Shown here: positions 44,907-56,614 of the stretch, in pieces
How the letters are laid out: every line of letters starts with the position of its first letter
Numbering within the stretch: position 1 is the first letter of the stretch
DNA from: Charina bottae
Lineage: Eukaryota; Chordata; Lepidosauria; Squamata; Charinaidae
Direction: 5' to 3'
DNA: 64,000 bases
Assembly (NCBI GenBank): GCA_023362775.1
Contig: JALMGJ010000020.1
Span: 4,526,001 to 4,590,000 of the forward strand
Program-made: the position numbers and the translations under genes
Notes under the pieces: generated by a model
Seen by the model: only the letters and a program-made list of their open reading frames with translations
Told to the model about the DNA's origin: nothing
Database searches by the model: none

Positions 44907-46681
44907 GATTCAGCCATGTCAGTTTTTGTCATTACGCCACATAGTGTTTGTTTATGCCTTTTCTATTGTTATACTGTAGTGTCTGAGGGTTGTGAGGAAT
45001 GGAAATAGGGAGAGTTGTCCTTGTGAAGCACTTGGAGAGCAGGTGAAAGGAGAACCAGATTGAACAACCTTGGCAGCTTGATGATTCAGCTCTGAAATAT
45101 ATTAAGAATGTCACATAGCCTGATCTTATAAACATTTAGTAGGAAAACAGTCCCATTGAACTTATTGTCAAGTAAGCCTGTGTAAGACTGAAGCTCAGCT
45201 GTAACAATCCATTCTTCCCTGATGCTTGAAAATGGCCAAATAGAAAATCTGTCTCTTCATTCACTGCCGGCTTGGAAAGTGAGGAGCACCTATAGGTTTG
45301 CAGTGGTTGCAAAAAAACATTAACAAATCATATTTGTAGCTGAAGATATGTGAGACTAAACTCCCATAAGGAACTGCTTGTCAAAGTTTTTGAAGTCTGA
45401 ACACTGCTTATTCTGTAGGAAATTAGTCAGAGAGGATACTGGCTATATAATAAATAAAGTCCTTAATTTTAAAATCAGGAGAAGCCATTCAAGAAACATA
45501 GTACAGAACATAATTTGAACTTCATGTATGAATGTGCCTCACTGATTCATTTATATATATTGTACATGTTTTGGGCAAAACTTTATAAATACTACAATTT
45601 TTTATGAGAAATATAGGAGATTGTGAATTCCTGATAGCACAGACACAGTTGAAATTAGCAGCCCAGCCATTTATTTAAGCTGATTTTGTATCTATTTGGA
45701 AGTTGAAACGTTTGGTCTTGTGCTTGTTTGAGTTTGAGATAGCAATGGACTTCCAATGGACTTTTGTCACCTGTGGATCAAAATACAGTTGATGCACAAA
45801 GAATAAATCAATCAGTAATGTGAAATATTGATATGAATTTGTAATACTGTAAGAAATGAGTAACCTTTAACCCTTTCCTTATATTCCAAGCTTTAAAACA
45901 AGACAGACCTTATCTGTTCTATGTGAAGCAGCTCTCAGTATGTCTAGAGATATGTATGCTTTTCATAGAGAAGATGGCTCCACTTTTCTAGCAGTCTCAG
46001 GATATGCAGTATCATAAAACTGGAAGGATACCATAGGCTGTTTGTCAAGGATAAGATGTCAGAAGCAATCCAGGGAGCCACCCAGGGAATCAGAGTTTTC
46101 AAGCTCTGAAAACACATAGAAATGGATCAGAAATGGACATAAATGGGAAGCCTTCCTTCCTGTCCAACAGGGTCTGATGACCAACCTGAGCAGGAACTCT
46201 AAAAACAGGCCAGGAATATTTCACTGACAGTCCAGAAGAAGGGGTATTCTTAAGCCTTATTTGACTGCCATTAAATACAACATTTGCAGGACGTGGATTT
46301 TTCCACTGAAGCTTGGTATTGGATTTGAATAGCTAGCTTTCTTGTGTGATCCACTTATTTAACTGGATTTTAATATGGGAGAAACTTAAGAAGAAATTTT
46401 GTTCATTTGAGATGAACAATATGACCTGAGGCTGACCAAAAACAACAGACACCACCACTACCCCTGCAAGTCCAGGCAGGTGCTTGGTAGACAATTAACT
46501 ATCCCATGATCACAAGTACAGAAGTAAGTAATCATTTCCCAATTCAACCAGGAACAATTTTCTTTAAATTCTACTTTAGGTTTACTTCCTTTCTCTACCA
46601 GAGACTTGCTTCTTCTTATGATAATCTTTAATGATGGCTTTCTAGAGAAGAAAATCTTTGTTCCACCATCTTGATTACTCT
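44907..46681. other. Mostly unassigned
   Basis: Only a short old repeat piece at about 45140-45185 (CAGTCCCATTGAACTTATTG, AAGTAAGCCTGTGTAAGACTG) is noted. Confidence 0.4.
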
Positions 46682-46689
46682 CTCTATAG

Positions 46690-47548
46690 CAGCGGTGTCC
46701 AACCTTTTGGCTTCCCTGGGCCACATTGAGTGAAGAGGAATTGTCTTGGGCCACACATAAAATATATAATATATATTTTAATATATAATATAAATATAAC
46801 ATAATAAATATCTATATAATATATAGTTATTATGTTTATATATTTATTATATATTATATATAAATATATTTATTATATATATTATATAATATATAAATAT
46901 ATATTATATAGTATATAATATATATATATATATTATGTATATATATAATATAATAAAATAATATAATATAACATAAAATATATAATATCCCTCTTAAGAA
47001 TATTTAAAAAAAGAAAATCAATGCGGGCACTGACTCTATCGCGGGGCAGGGGGGCAAGGCTGCGGCGCTTACCCTCGTGGCGCTTCCAAGGACCGGGAAG
47101 GCGTTGACAGGGCTCTGGGCAGGAACCGGCGGCAAGGCTAGAGCTGGGCTGGCGCCTGGAAGGGTTTCTGCGGTGGCAGCAGGGCTTGGTATGGAGGAGG
47201 AGGCGGCGGCGGCATCCCTTGGCTCAGGTCCAGGGCTACATGTGGCACAAGGGTAGCTCTCTTCGGCGCGCACAGGCAGCAGGTAATGACCGGCTGCGCT
47301 GGCCCTTTATATCTTTGAATTTCGTGCCTCTCTGCCCTCCTTTGCCACACGCTAATTGGTGGAGGGGCTTCTTCCAGGCTGCCTCCAATCGGCAGCTCTG
47401 ACTCGGATTCCCCTTTTGCGCCATGCCAGCCTCTTCCATAGTCTGGCATGGTGGTGGGGACAGGAGGCTCATTCCGGACCAGGCCGGGCCGCATTGCTAG
47501 CTGTTCAGGGCCGCATGCGGCCCACGGGCCACGGGTTGGACACCCCTG
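46690..47548. mobile_element. hAT element, 859 bp, non-autonomous, perfect 8-bp TSD
   Basis: CTCTATAG flanks it at 46682-46689 and 47549-47556. Termini CAGCGGTGTCCAACCTTTTG and (reverse complement of the right end) CAGGGGTGTCCAACCCGTGG are inverted repeats, and GGGCCAC recurs just inside. The interior falls into an AT repeat (about 46757-46990, TATA-type) and a CpG-rich half (47030-47530). Frames in the latter (89 and 144 residues, minus) are Pro/Ala-rich without a transposase signature. Confidence 0.9.
46757..46990. repeat. AT-rich (TATA)n low-complexity block inside the hAT element
   Basis: ATATAT, TATTATATAT and similar units dominate for about 230 bp, with many self-complementary stretches. 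Confidence 0.9.
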
Positions 47549-47880
47549 CTCTATAGCCACAGTGCTATACATATGGGATTATAGTAGGTATTAACTGAAG
47601 GTAGCTAGTAACAGCACAGTAGAAGTACTGAGACCAAACTGAGTTAATGTTTGAAAATGCACATATTTATGCTCTAAACCTACTAGCTTTGAAAATTCTT
47701 GAAAACACAAGAATGCACAAGCACAGATTCCATTAGCTGTCAGAGTGATGATGTCATCACACCTCATGTAGCCTCTACCTCATGTAGCCTCTGGAAAACT
47801 TCACTGTACATTTGCAAAATAATGAGAGTGAGAAAGGCAACTAATATCTTAGTATTATTATGAAAATAGTTTTGAACTCA

Positions 47881-47944
47881 CAGACCTCCTGAAAGGGTCT
47901 CAGGTACCCCCAAGGGTCCACGGACCACACTTTGAGAACTGCTG
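47881..47944. mobile_element. hAT (Charlie-like) right-end fragment
   Basis: GGTCCACGGACCACACTTTG and AGAACTGCTG match the inverted CAG(C/T)RGTTCTCAAAGTGTGG type of Charlie-family terminus. Confidence 0.6.
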
Positions 47945-50900
47945 ATGTAGACAAATAGTTCCATGGACTCTTCTGTCTCTTGAATCCTTAACTTCCGCTA
48001 ATTCTTGTTCAATATAGTTTTTATTTTGTCTTCTATTCCATTTCCCAAATGTCAAGACACCAGCTTTGTTAGAGATGCCTTCTGGAAGCAATTGATCCTT
48101 AAGTGCATCATTTCTCCTAATAAATGATAGAACAAATGAGGCTGCCACAAAGATGGTGACAATAGTAAGTCTTTACAGTGTCCAGTGCATAGCATACGTT
48201 CAGGGGCATATGTGCAGTGGGAATGAGCTATTAGCAATGGCACGAGCTGGTCTCATTTCTTTTGCTAGACTGCCGTCTTACCAATCATCTCTCCTGATCT
48301 GCTTCTCAGAGAAGAATGTTAACAGAAACAGAAAGGAATTGTATATTAAAAATGTATCAGTTTTAATAAGGAGTAAATAAGAGACAACAGTGAACACAGT
48401 GTAAGAGAGATCCAGCTAAGCAGTTGCTTCAGAGATTATACATTTGAATAAACATCGGGGGTTGGTACAAAAGGCTTAAGTGTTCCTGGGTCTCTGTGGC
48501 ATTCATGATTTTAAAAAATCATGAGGGCGTTACATGCAGGTGCAAACTTTGATGAGAAGGGCTGTGACTGATCTGCATGAATCTCTCGTGAATCCAGTAG
48601 CAGCTGTTCCTCAGCTTCTTGTAAAACTCTGTGCCAGACTCATGTCCCAAGTTGCCCATCAAGCTTATGTGTATGATCACTGGGTAATTAAAGCACATAA
48701 GTGTCAAGGGATTACAGAAATGATATCTATAATGTGGAGCTGCTTATATTTATGGGAAAAGAGTGGAGATCTTAAATGATGCAAACAACCACTATGGCCA
48801 ATAAATGGATTGCAAGGTTCTCGAGCTTTAGATGTTTATGTTCATAAACATTAAATTGGCTTATAGATCCTGATAATTAGTAAATGGAAAGAGTTCCTTA
48901 CGCTTCATTTCCCTTCCAATGTTTATGATGATAGTCCCTAAGTATGTCATCAAAGGAATATTCTTGGAATCTGCATGGTTTTCCAAGTACCTGATTTTAA
49001 TATCACTTGATAAGTTGTTCCAATCAATCATTTTGGCTGCCTTATTGCAAATCTGTAATAAAGCCTGACTGTACTCCTGGTGACTTAATAGATGTGTCCA
49101 TACGGTATTCTTGGCAACAATGTGAAGGTGATGTGCCATTGCTTTCTTGTAGGATGCTTTTACTCCCCAGTTTAGCCTACAGCTGTGATTCCCCCTGGTA
49201 GTTTCCTATCAACCTTCCTATCTTAGCCCAGGTATTGCCACTTGCTGGGACATTATGAATACCTGCAAGCCTCCAGCAACAATTAAAGGGATGAATTTGA
49301 ATGTAACAATGGGCTGCTGTCTCTGAAAGGTAATCCATGGGGTCAGGTCCCTATGATCTTACTTATGAGTATTGTAAGGTACATTTGAAGTAGAGGATTG
49401 TTAGATCAGTAGCACATAAGCATGTAGCTTCTTTTTGGCTAGGAGCACTGAGTTTGAACTGTTGACATACTCAACCCATGATCCTATTCAGTGTTACTAA
49501 ATAAATCAGCCATATGCCTGTATTGTGTTAACTCAGCAACCATGACTCTGTTGCAAAGCAAATAGATGGTGTGGTATAGTAACTAAGTGGGAAAATGAGG
49601 TTCATGCCTCTACTTGACCATGGAGCTCATTGTATGATTGGGAGAATCATGTTCTCTCAGTTCAACCTATTTTACCCAGTTGTCTATGTAGAAACTGCAC
49701 AAACATTACAAGTCAATAGACATAAATGAACTGTAAAATTATAGGTAATGCCTGATTTCTTATACTATTTTGAATTACATTAAGGAAATATTGACTTTTT
49801 ATGACTTTTATGTATAATAAGAACTCCTGTTGTGGAGTGATGCCACTGGCAAAGGGGGGGTAAGGCGATCTTTTTTGACTTTTGCTTCCCTCTGTATCCG
49901 AGTGTGCCAATTAAAATGCAACGGTCCTTCAGAACAGCGTAGGTGCTACTACTGGAGGCCAGAAGGGGAAAGCAGAATTGGGAAACGTCACCTTAGACAT
50001 TCCACCAGCAAAGACATTAAATGGATAGGGTTCTTCTGTTCAAGGAAAGGCGATTCTGGATCAAACTATTCAGTTCAGTGGAGACTAAATTTCAGAAGTT
50101 TTGGGTGGGTTTTGGTTTAAAAAAAAAGTCTATTTTATATGCAAAATGATACTGTGATTTCCATTTACAATTATAATCGTAAACCCAGGGAGGAACAAAT
50201 TAAATGTCTAGATTACCAGTCAATTGATTATCAGTCAGTTACCTTACCTTCCTAGCCCAAAGCACTGAAAGGAAATGCATTCACTGAATCATTGTAACAC
50301 CCGCAAAATACAGTTATTGGAATTAAAATATGAACAGCATTTAAGTATTAGTAGTCCACCCCAATCCTAATGGGCTCTGGCGGGTGAGCAACTAAGTGTG
50401 CACACACGAACGCACAGCTTCTTCTATTGTGTTAGTGTTCTGCGGGCCTAAGAAGAAGGATTTTTTGTTTTCAGAAAGCAGGTGAAAACAATAGTTACAA
50501 AGTTTTTTTGTAACAGACCTAATATTAGGGCAACTCTTCATCAGAGGAGGAAAAGGAGATTGAGTAACTATAAGCTTCCAGTGCAATAAAATCCACGTTT
50601 TATTTTTCCTAACTTTGTGGGTAATCTCCAAATTTCATGGATAGGCTAAAATATATATCTTGAGAAAAACAAAAAATAGTAAGAAAAACAAGCCAACCAA
50701 CAAATGTTGTGATCTGGATCAAAATGGTCTTTAGATGTAGTGCTGATGGCTTCCTGGAAAAAAAATTGAAAGAGTGGGCTGAATTATTTGAGCTTCAAGT
50801 TGAATTCCTTTGGGCATTTTTTATCTACTCATTAAAAGAAAGGTGGTGGAATAGCTATGAATTTATGTCACCGAGAACGTTTCCTTTTTATAAACCATGT

Positions 50901-51253
50901 TTATAACAATGTTCTATCACAATTGCTTTTGAAATGACCCTGCTGATCATTTTGTTATAGTAACATTTGATTAGAGCTGGAGGATCAATCTGGAATTGAA
51001 ATAATGAGTGACAAAGGGATATATAGCCAAGAACTGATCTGAATGTCCAAACTGAGCCATTATTGACACCAGAGTTTGGTTTGCTTACTTAATGGTAAAT
51101 GCACATTCCCACTGCTAAAATTGTTTTATGTCTCTTTATTCAGTCAATCTACTCTTGTTTATCGCATCTGCTTAATATCATGTCTTCCATTTTCTGAAGG
51201 TCTGTATCTCCTTCATTGCCTGATCCTAAACAGACAAGGATCATGCAACATTT
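47945..51253. other. Mostly unassigned, one old SINE
   Basis: Apart from the MIR-like SINE at about 49568-49690 I see no gene or named element. Short frames (for example 49830-50120, 96 residues) have no recognisable domain. Confidence 0.4.
49568..49690 (+). mobile_element. MIR-like SINE, degenerate
   Basis: GTGTGGTATAGTAACTAAGT, then AATGAGGTTCATGCCTCTAC (B-box area), GGGAGAATCATGTTCTCTCA and TTCAACCTATTTTACCCAG follow the MIR order. Confidence 0.55.
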
Positions 51254-51378
51254 ATATTTATTTATTTATAATTCAAGTTTTGCCACCGCCCATCTCCCCC
51301 AGAAAGGGGGACTCTGGGTGGTTTACAATAGAAACCATATTAAAACAATAGGTATAAAAACATCTAGGATATAAATAT
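51254..51378 (-). mobile_element. L2 3' tail, left piece split by BovB
   Basis: (ATTT)n, then CCGCCCATCTCCCCCAGAAA and GGGACTCTGGGTGGTTTACA. The other piece resumes at 54151 and includes GCCAGCCACCCCCAAGAA near 54235, the L2 end-of-ORF region. Confidence 0.75.
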
Positions 51379-54136
51379 TTGTTGTTGTTTATTCGTTCAG
51401 TCGCTTCCGACTCTTCGTGACTTCATGGACCAGCCCACGCCAGAGCTTCCTGTCAGCCGTCACCATCCCCAGCTCCCCCATGGTTAAGTCTGTCACCTCC
51501 AGAATATCATCCATCCATCTTGCCCTTGGCCGGCCCCTCTTCCTTTGGCCTTCCACTTTCCCTAGCATCAGCATCTTCTCCAGGGTATCCTGCCTTCTCA
51601 TTATGTGGCCAAAGTACTTCAGTTTTGCCTTTAATATCATTCCCTCAAGTGAGCAGTCTGGCTTTATTTCCTGGAGTATGGACTGTTTTGATCTTCTTGC
51701 AGTCCAAGTCACTCTCAGAATTTTCCTCCAACACCACAGTTCAAAAGCATCTATCTTCCTTCGCTCAGCCTTCCTTATGGTCCAGCTCTCACAGCCATAG
51801 GTTACTACAGGGAATACCATTGCTTTAACTATGCGGACCTTTGTTGTCAGTGTGATGTCTCTGCTCTTAACTATTTTATCAAGATTTGCCATTGCTCTCC
51901 TCCCAAGAAGTAGACGTCTTCTGATTTCCTGGCTGCAGTCAGCATCTGCAGTAATCTTTGTGCCTAGAAATACAAAGTCTGTCACTGCCTCCACTTTTTC
52001 TCCCTCTATTTGCCAGTTATCAATCAAGCTGGTTGCCATAATCTTGGTTTTTTTTGAAGTTTAACTTCAACCCAGATTTTGAACTTTCTTCTTTCACCTT
52101 CGTCATAAGGCTCCTCAACTCCTCCTCGCTTTCAGCCATCAAAGTGGTATCATCTGCATATCTAAGATTGTTAATGTTTCTTCCAGCGATTTTAACTCCA
52201 GCCTTGGATTCCTCAACCCCAGCACGTCGCATGATGTGTTCTGCGTACAGGTTGAATAGGTAGGGTGAGAGTATACAGCCCTGCTGTACTCCTTTCCCAA
52301 TCTTAAACCAGTCTGTTGTTCCGTGCTCTGTTCTTACCGTTGCTACTTGGTCGTTATACAGATTCCTCAGGAGGCAGACAAGATGACTTGGTATCCCCAT
52401 ACCACCAAGAACTTGCCACAATTTGTTATGATCCACACAGTCAAAGTCTTTAGAATAGTCAATAAAACAAAAATAGATGTTTTTCTGAAACTCCCTGGCT
52501 TTCTCCATTATCCAGAGGATATTGGCAATTTGGTCTCTAGTTCCTCTGCCTTTTCTAAACCCAGCTTGTACATCTGGCAATTCTCGCTCCATGAATTGCT
52601 GGAGTCTACCTTGCAAGATCTTGAGCATTACCTTACTGGCATGTGAAATAAGTGCCACTGTTCAGGGGTTTGAACATTCTTTAGTGCTTCCCTTTTTTGG
52701 TATGGGGATATAAGTTGATTTTTTCCAATCTGATGGCCATTCTTGTGTTTTCCAAATTTGCTGGCATATGGCATGCATCACCTTGACAGCATCATCTTGC
52801 AAGATTTTAAACAGTTCAGCTGGGATACCGTCGTCTCCTGCTGCCTTGTTATTAGCAATGCTTCTTAAGGCCCATTCAACCTCACTCTTCAGGATGTCTG
52901 GCTCTAACTCACTGACCACACCGTCAAAGCTATCTCCAATATTATTATCCTTCCTATACAGATCTTCCATATATTCTTGCCACCTTTTCTTGATCTCTTC
53001 TGCTTCTGTTAGGTCCTTACCATCTTTGTTTTTGATCATACCCATTTTTGCCTGGAATTTACCTCCGATGTTTCTAATTTTCTGGAAGAGGTCTCTTGTC
53101 CTTCCTATTCTATTGTCTTCTTCCACTTCCGCACATTGCTTGTTTAAAAATAATTCCTTATCTCTTCTGGCTAACCTCTGGAATTTTGCATTTAATTGGG
53201 CATATCTCCCCCTATTACTGTTGCCTTTTGCTTTCCTTCTTTCTTGGGCTACTTCCAGTGTCTCAGCAGACAGCCATCTTGCCTTCTTGGTTTTCTTTTT
53301 CTTTGGGACGTTTTTTGTTGCCGCCTCCTGAACAATGTTGCGAACTTCTGTCCATAGTTCTTCCGGGACCCTATCTACTAAATCTAGTCCCTTAAATCTA
53401 TTCTTCACCTCCACTGCATATTCCTTAGGAATATTAGTGAGCTCATATCTAACTGATCTGTGGGTCTTCCCTATTCTCTTTAGTCTGATTCTAAATTTTG
53501 CAATAAGAAGTTCGTGATCTGAACTACAGTCAGCTCCAGGTCTTGTTTTTACAGACTGTATAGATGTCCACCACCTTTGGCTGCAAAGGATGTAGTCAAT
53601 CTGATTTCGGTGTCGACCATCTGGTGAAGTCCATGTATAAAGTCGTCTTTTAGGTTGTTGGAAGAGAGTGTTCGTTATGCACAGTGAGTTGTCTTGGCAA
53701 AATTCGATCAGCCTATGTCCTGCTTCATTTTGTTCTCCCAGACCATGCTTGCCTGTAATTCCAGGTGTCGTCTGACTACCCACCTTAGCATTCCAGTCTC
53801 CTGTAATGAAAATAACATCTCTTTTTGGTGTATTATCCAGTAGGTGCTGCAGATCCTCATAGAACTGATCTACTTCTGTTTCTTCAGCATCTGTGGTTGG
53901 GGCGTATATTTGGATCACTGTGATGTTAAATGGCTTCCCCTGAATTCGAATTGAGATCATTCTATCGTTTTTTGGATTATATCCAAGCACTGCTTTAGCC
54001 ACTTTATTATTAATTACGAAGGCTACTCCATTTCTTCTGTGGTCCTCTTGTCCACATTAGTAGATCTGGTGGTCATCTGATGTGAAGTGGCCCATTCCAG
54101 TCCATTTCAGTTCACTGACACCTAAAATGTCTATAT
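51379..54136 (-). mobile_element. BovB/RTE LINE, nearly full length, 14-bp TSD
   Basis: TAGGATATAAATAT is present at 51365-51378 and 54137-54150. On the minus strand the copy starts at the N-terminal edge of the endonuclease and ends with the BovB tail (AGAGTCGGAAGCGACTGAAC, then ACAACAACAA). It lies within an L2 3' tail. The coding frame is 5' truncated by a small part of the endonuclease. Confidence 0.93.
51389..54136 (-). pseudogene. BovB ORF: APE endonuclease + reverse transcriptase, three lesions
   Basis: Endonuclease motifs: ILGVSELKWTGMGHF (about 54120), ITGDWNAKVGSQTTPGITG, RNQIDYILC and SSDHELLIAKFR. RT motifs: NKAAGDDGIPAELFK, FIDYSKDFDCVDHNK (A), GVQQGCILSPYLFNLYA (B) and NLRYADDTTLMAES (YADD). 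The tail has KVRIVKAMVFPVVTYGCESW and WCWRKILRVTWTARRSKQSI. Lesions: a TAA where Tyr is expected near 54058; a TGA at 52662-52664 in place of a probable CGA (CpG decay) at the start of the RT; and a one-base length change in an 8-A run (T run at about 52048-52055) that shifts frame to 52039-51389. The first endonuclease motif is lost to 5' truncation. Confidence 0.9.
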
Positions 54137-54150
54137 TAGGATATAAATAT

Positions 54151-54245
54151 ACGATTTACCAAATATAAAGATAAATTAGTATAAAATCCAAGTGGTCATA
54201 AAAAATCTAAATCAGTGAGGAGAGCTCTAAGGCGCCAGCCACCCC
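54151..54245 (-). mobile_element. L2 3' part, right piece split by BovB
   Basis: Continues the L2 fragment of 51254-51378 after the BovB insertion; ends with GCGCCAGCCACCCCCAAGAA, which on the minus strand is the L2 end-of-ORF segment TTCTTGGGGGTGGCTGGC. Confidence 0.6.
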
Positions 54246-54512
54246 CAAGAACATCCTTAAGCAACTGAAAATGAGAGTTCAAATTTCTTTCTTTTTTTTT
54301 TTATTATCAACTTTATTTTAAACACACACATGCTCATAGGCAAACACATTACAGCAGAGTGAAACAGCTTGATAGCTATATCTACTCTCTAACATGTGGA
54401 CAAGCATACTATTTCTAATAATTATAGCAGAGAGATACTGAAAGATGAAGATTGGGGGAATGGAGCTGCGTTTTGTGACCAGTGGTTGTGATGGTTTTAT
54501 CACCATTTAGAG

Positions 54513-54814
54513 CAGGGCTTTCCATAGTGCCGTCAGTGGCGATGCACCAGCGGCGGCGGCACGGGGGGCGCACGTGCACGGTGGCGGCGCGGGGGGCGTG
54601 CGGCGGCGCGCGTGTGCACGGTGGCGGCGCGGGGGGTGTGTGGCGGCGTGCGCGCGTACGGCAGTGGCGGCAGCCTCCGCTAAAACGTGGAAGCCGTGCC
54701 GTGGCTGCGGCCGCCGTGCACGCGCGCGCCGCCACTTCCGGGTGGTCTGGCGACACACCACGCTGTGTATGGCGACACACTTTTGTGTCGCGACACACAG
54801 TTTGGAAAGCTCTG
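54513..54814. mobile_element. hAT MITE, 302 bp, perfect 8-bp TSD, CpG-rich interior
   Basis: ATTTAGAG occurs at 54505-54512 and 54815-54822. Left end CAGGGCTTTCCATAGTGCCG; right end CGCGACACACAGTTTGGAAA, then GCTCTG. The interior has a tandem ~44-bp unit (GTGCACGGTGGCGGCGCGGG type) repeated two to three times. The terminal 60 bp on the right is the inverse of the left end of the 1759 copy. Overlapping frames on both strands are compositional. Confidence 0.9.
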
Positions 54815-54822
54815 ATTTAGAG

Positions 54823-56614
54823 ACTTTTTACCCCCTGAATTGCATGCGGCTGTGCAGTAATTTAATAATAATTGATCCTCAATTTAATTTCTGCTGTGAG
54901 AACCTGCTGTGCTAGAACCTCTTTTAGATACAACATGCAGCAGCTATTTTCTACAGTGGTGTTCTTATGTTCTTGACCAGCTTGAACCAGTTCTTGCCTA
55001 GTTGTATCTGTGGTCACAGCCAAATGATCATGCTTAGCAGGCCAGTGTAAAGTACCTCCACTGTCACTGTAACTATAATCAGCATAGACTAAGGCCATTT
55101 ATTTTAAACTCTTCCCTTGGCTTAAATCTCAGGCTTATTTTAAGCCAATTTCTTATCCAAGAAGGTCTGCAGTGAAAAGGGCGTAGATGGAATGTGTGCA
55201 ATGTGTCATTGGTCATGTGATCGGCAATATTTGTAGGAGTTAATAATACTGATTCTGCACAAGACTCCATCAACATGCTAAATACCACATTTCACACAGG
55301 ACTTCTAGTAACAGCTGACAGGCCAACTGAGAAAATCATGATCTTTTCCTGGACACAAAGGGATGGTGACTGTGCATCACTTCTCGTGCCAACAGTTGAT
55401 CACCCCAAAAGCCCAATGGCATTTGGAGGGCAGAATGAAGCTCGGCTGTGACGGATGGCTTTGTCTCCATCTTATAAACTTTCTTCTCAGTTTGTTAAAT
55501 AAATGTAATGATAATTCAAAATTCACAGAGGCACTGTAAAAAAGTCATCCGGATTTTCTCTATTACACGTAATTGTAATTTAATCAATACAAATATGAAG
55601 ATGTGCAGAAAATAAAATCCTTTAAGCTACCATCTCAAAATAGGATTGGCAAGCGACGTGCTAGAGAAGGAGAAAGGGGAATAAATCTGGTGAGGATATT
55701 ATTAAAGCAAGCCTTTGTTCTCCATTGTTCCTGTATTTCGGTGAACTGCTACCTGATATTTTCACTGGCATTTATTATGCACATCCATTTATTTAACAGG
55801 TAAGTCCAGTGTATTCAACATCTCTGTCCAGGTTTCTTTGACTGAGTCCTGTCAATATCAGTTATTGAGCTGCAAGTTTTTTTCTAGCTGTGGTTTTGCT
55901 ATTATTTGGTAAGTTTCATTATTTTCCTCATAAAATTTATACCAACTTCAGAAAGGCAGAGGCAAGCCTTTCTACGTTGATTATGGTGTTTAGTATATAA
56001 CCCACTAGAGGCCACTGGCGTATTGCATTAGAAACTGGGAAGTTTCAGCAGATTCTTCTGGATCAGTGAGGAACCAATTCATCTTCCCTAATGAAACACT
56101 ACAAGCAAAGCCCTTTGTTAAAAACCAAGCAAAATTGCTGCTACTGTTTTTTTAAAAAAAACTGACAACATTCACCAATGATTTCACCCCAATTATCTTC
56201 TGTTTTTTTACATTAAGTAGACAGGAAGAACTGCTGTATCTTCTCTTCTCACCAGAAAGCCTTCAGTGACAGCCACACCAAGAGCTTAAGAATGAAAGTT
56301 AAAAGTTATTTTCAGGAAATTGGTGTCTGGAAGCAGTAACAAGGATTGCACCAGTAACTGTGAGTGGGGAGTATTTATTAGGTACTTCAAGGTAGTCTTT
56401 AATCTGTCAGTCAGCTGTATGAAGACATGCTAGTAGACATACAGAGGGCACACCACCCTTTCTGTTTTGTTTTGATTTCTTGCCTCATTGCATAAATGTA
56501 ACTGACTGAAAGAGAGAGCTAAACAGTGGGATAGGTAAAGTCTTTAGCTAAATGAACATACAACTGGAAAAAGAATTTGTATATACATCATATAGTTTAG
56601 TTTAAGAACAAGAG
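54823..56614. other. No recognised feature
   Basis: AT-rich DNA with only short frames. Confidence 0.45.

Noticed and set aside
52768..53331. 187-residue plus-strand frame
   Set aside because: Antisense shadow of the BovB ORF, which carries all recognisable motifs on the minus strand.
54415..54820. Arg/Ala-rich frames over 100 residues on both strands
   Set aside because: Products of the GC-rich tandem repeat inside the hAT MITE at 54513-54814.
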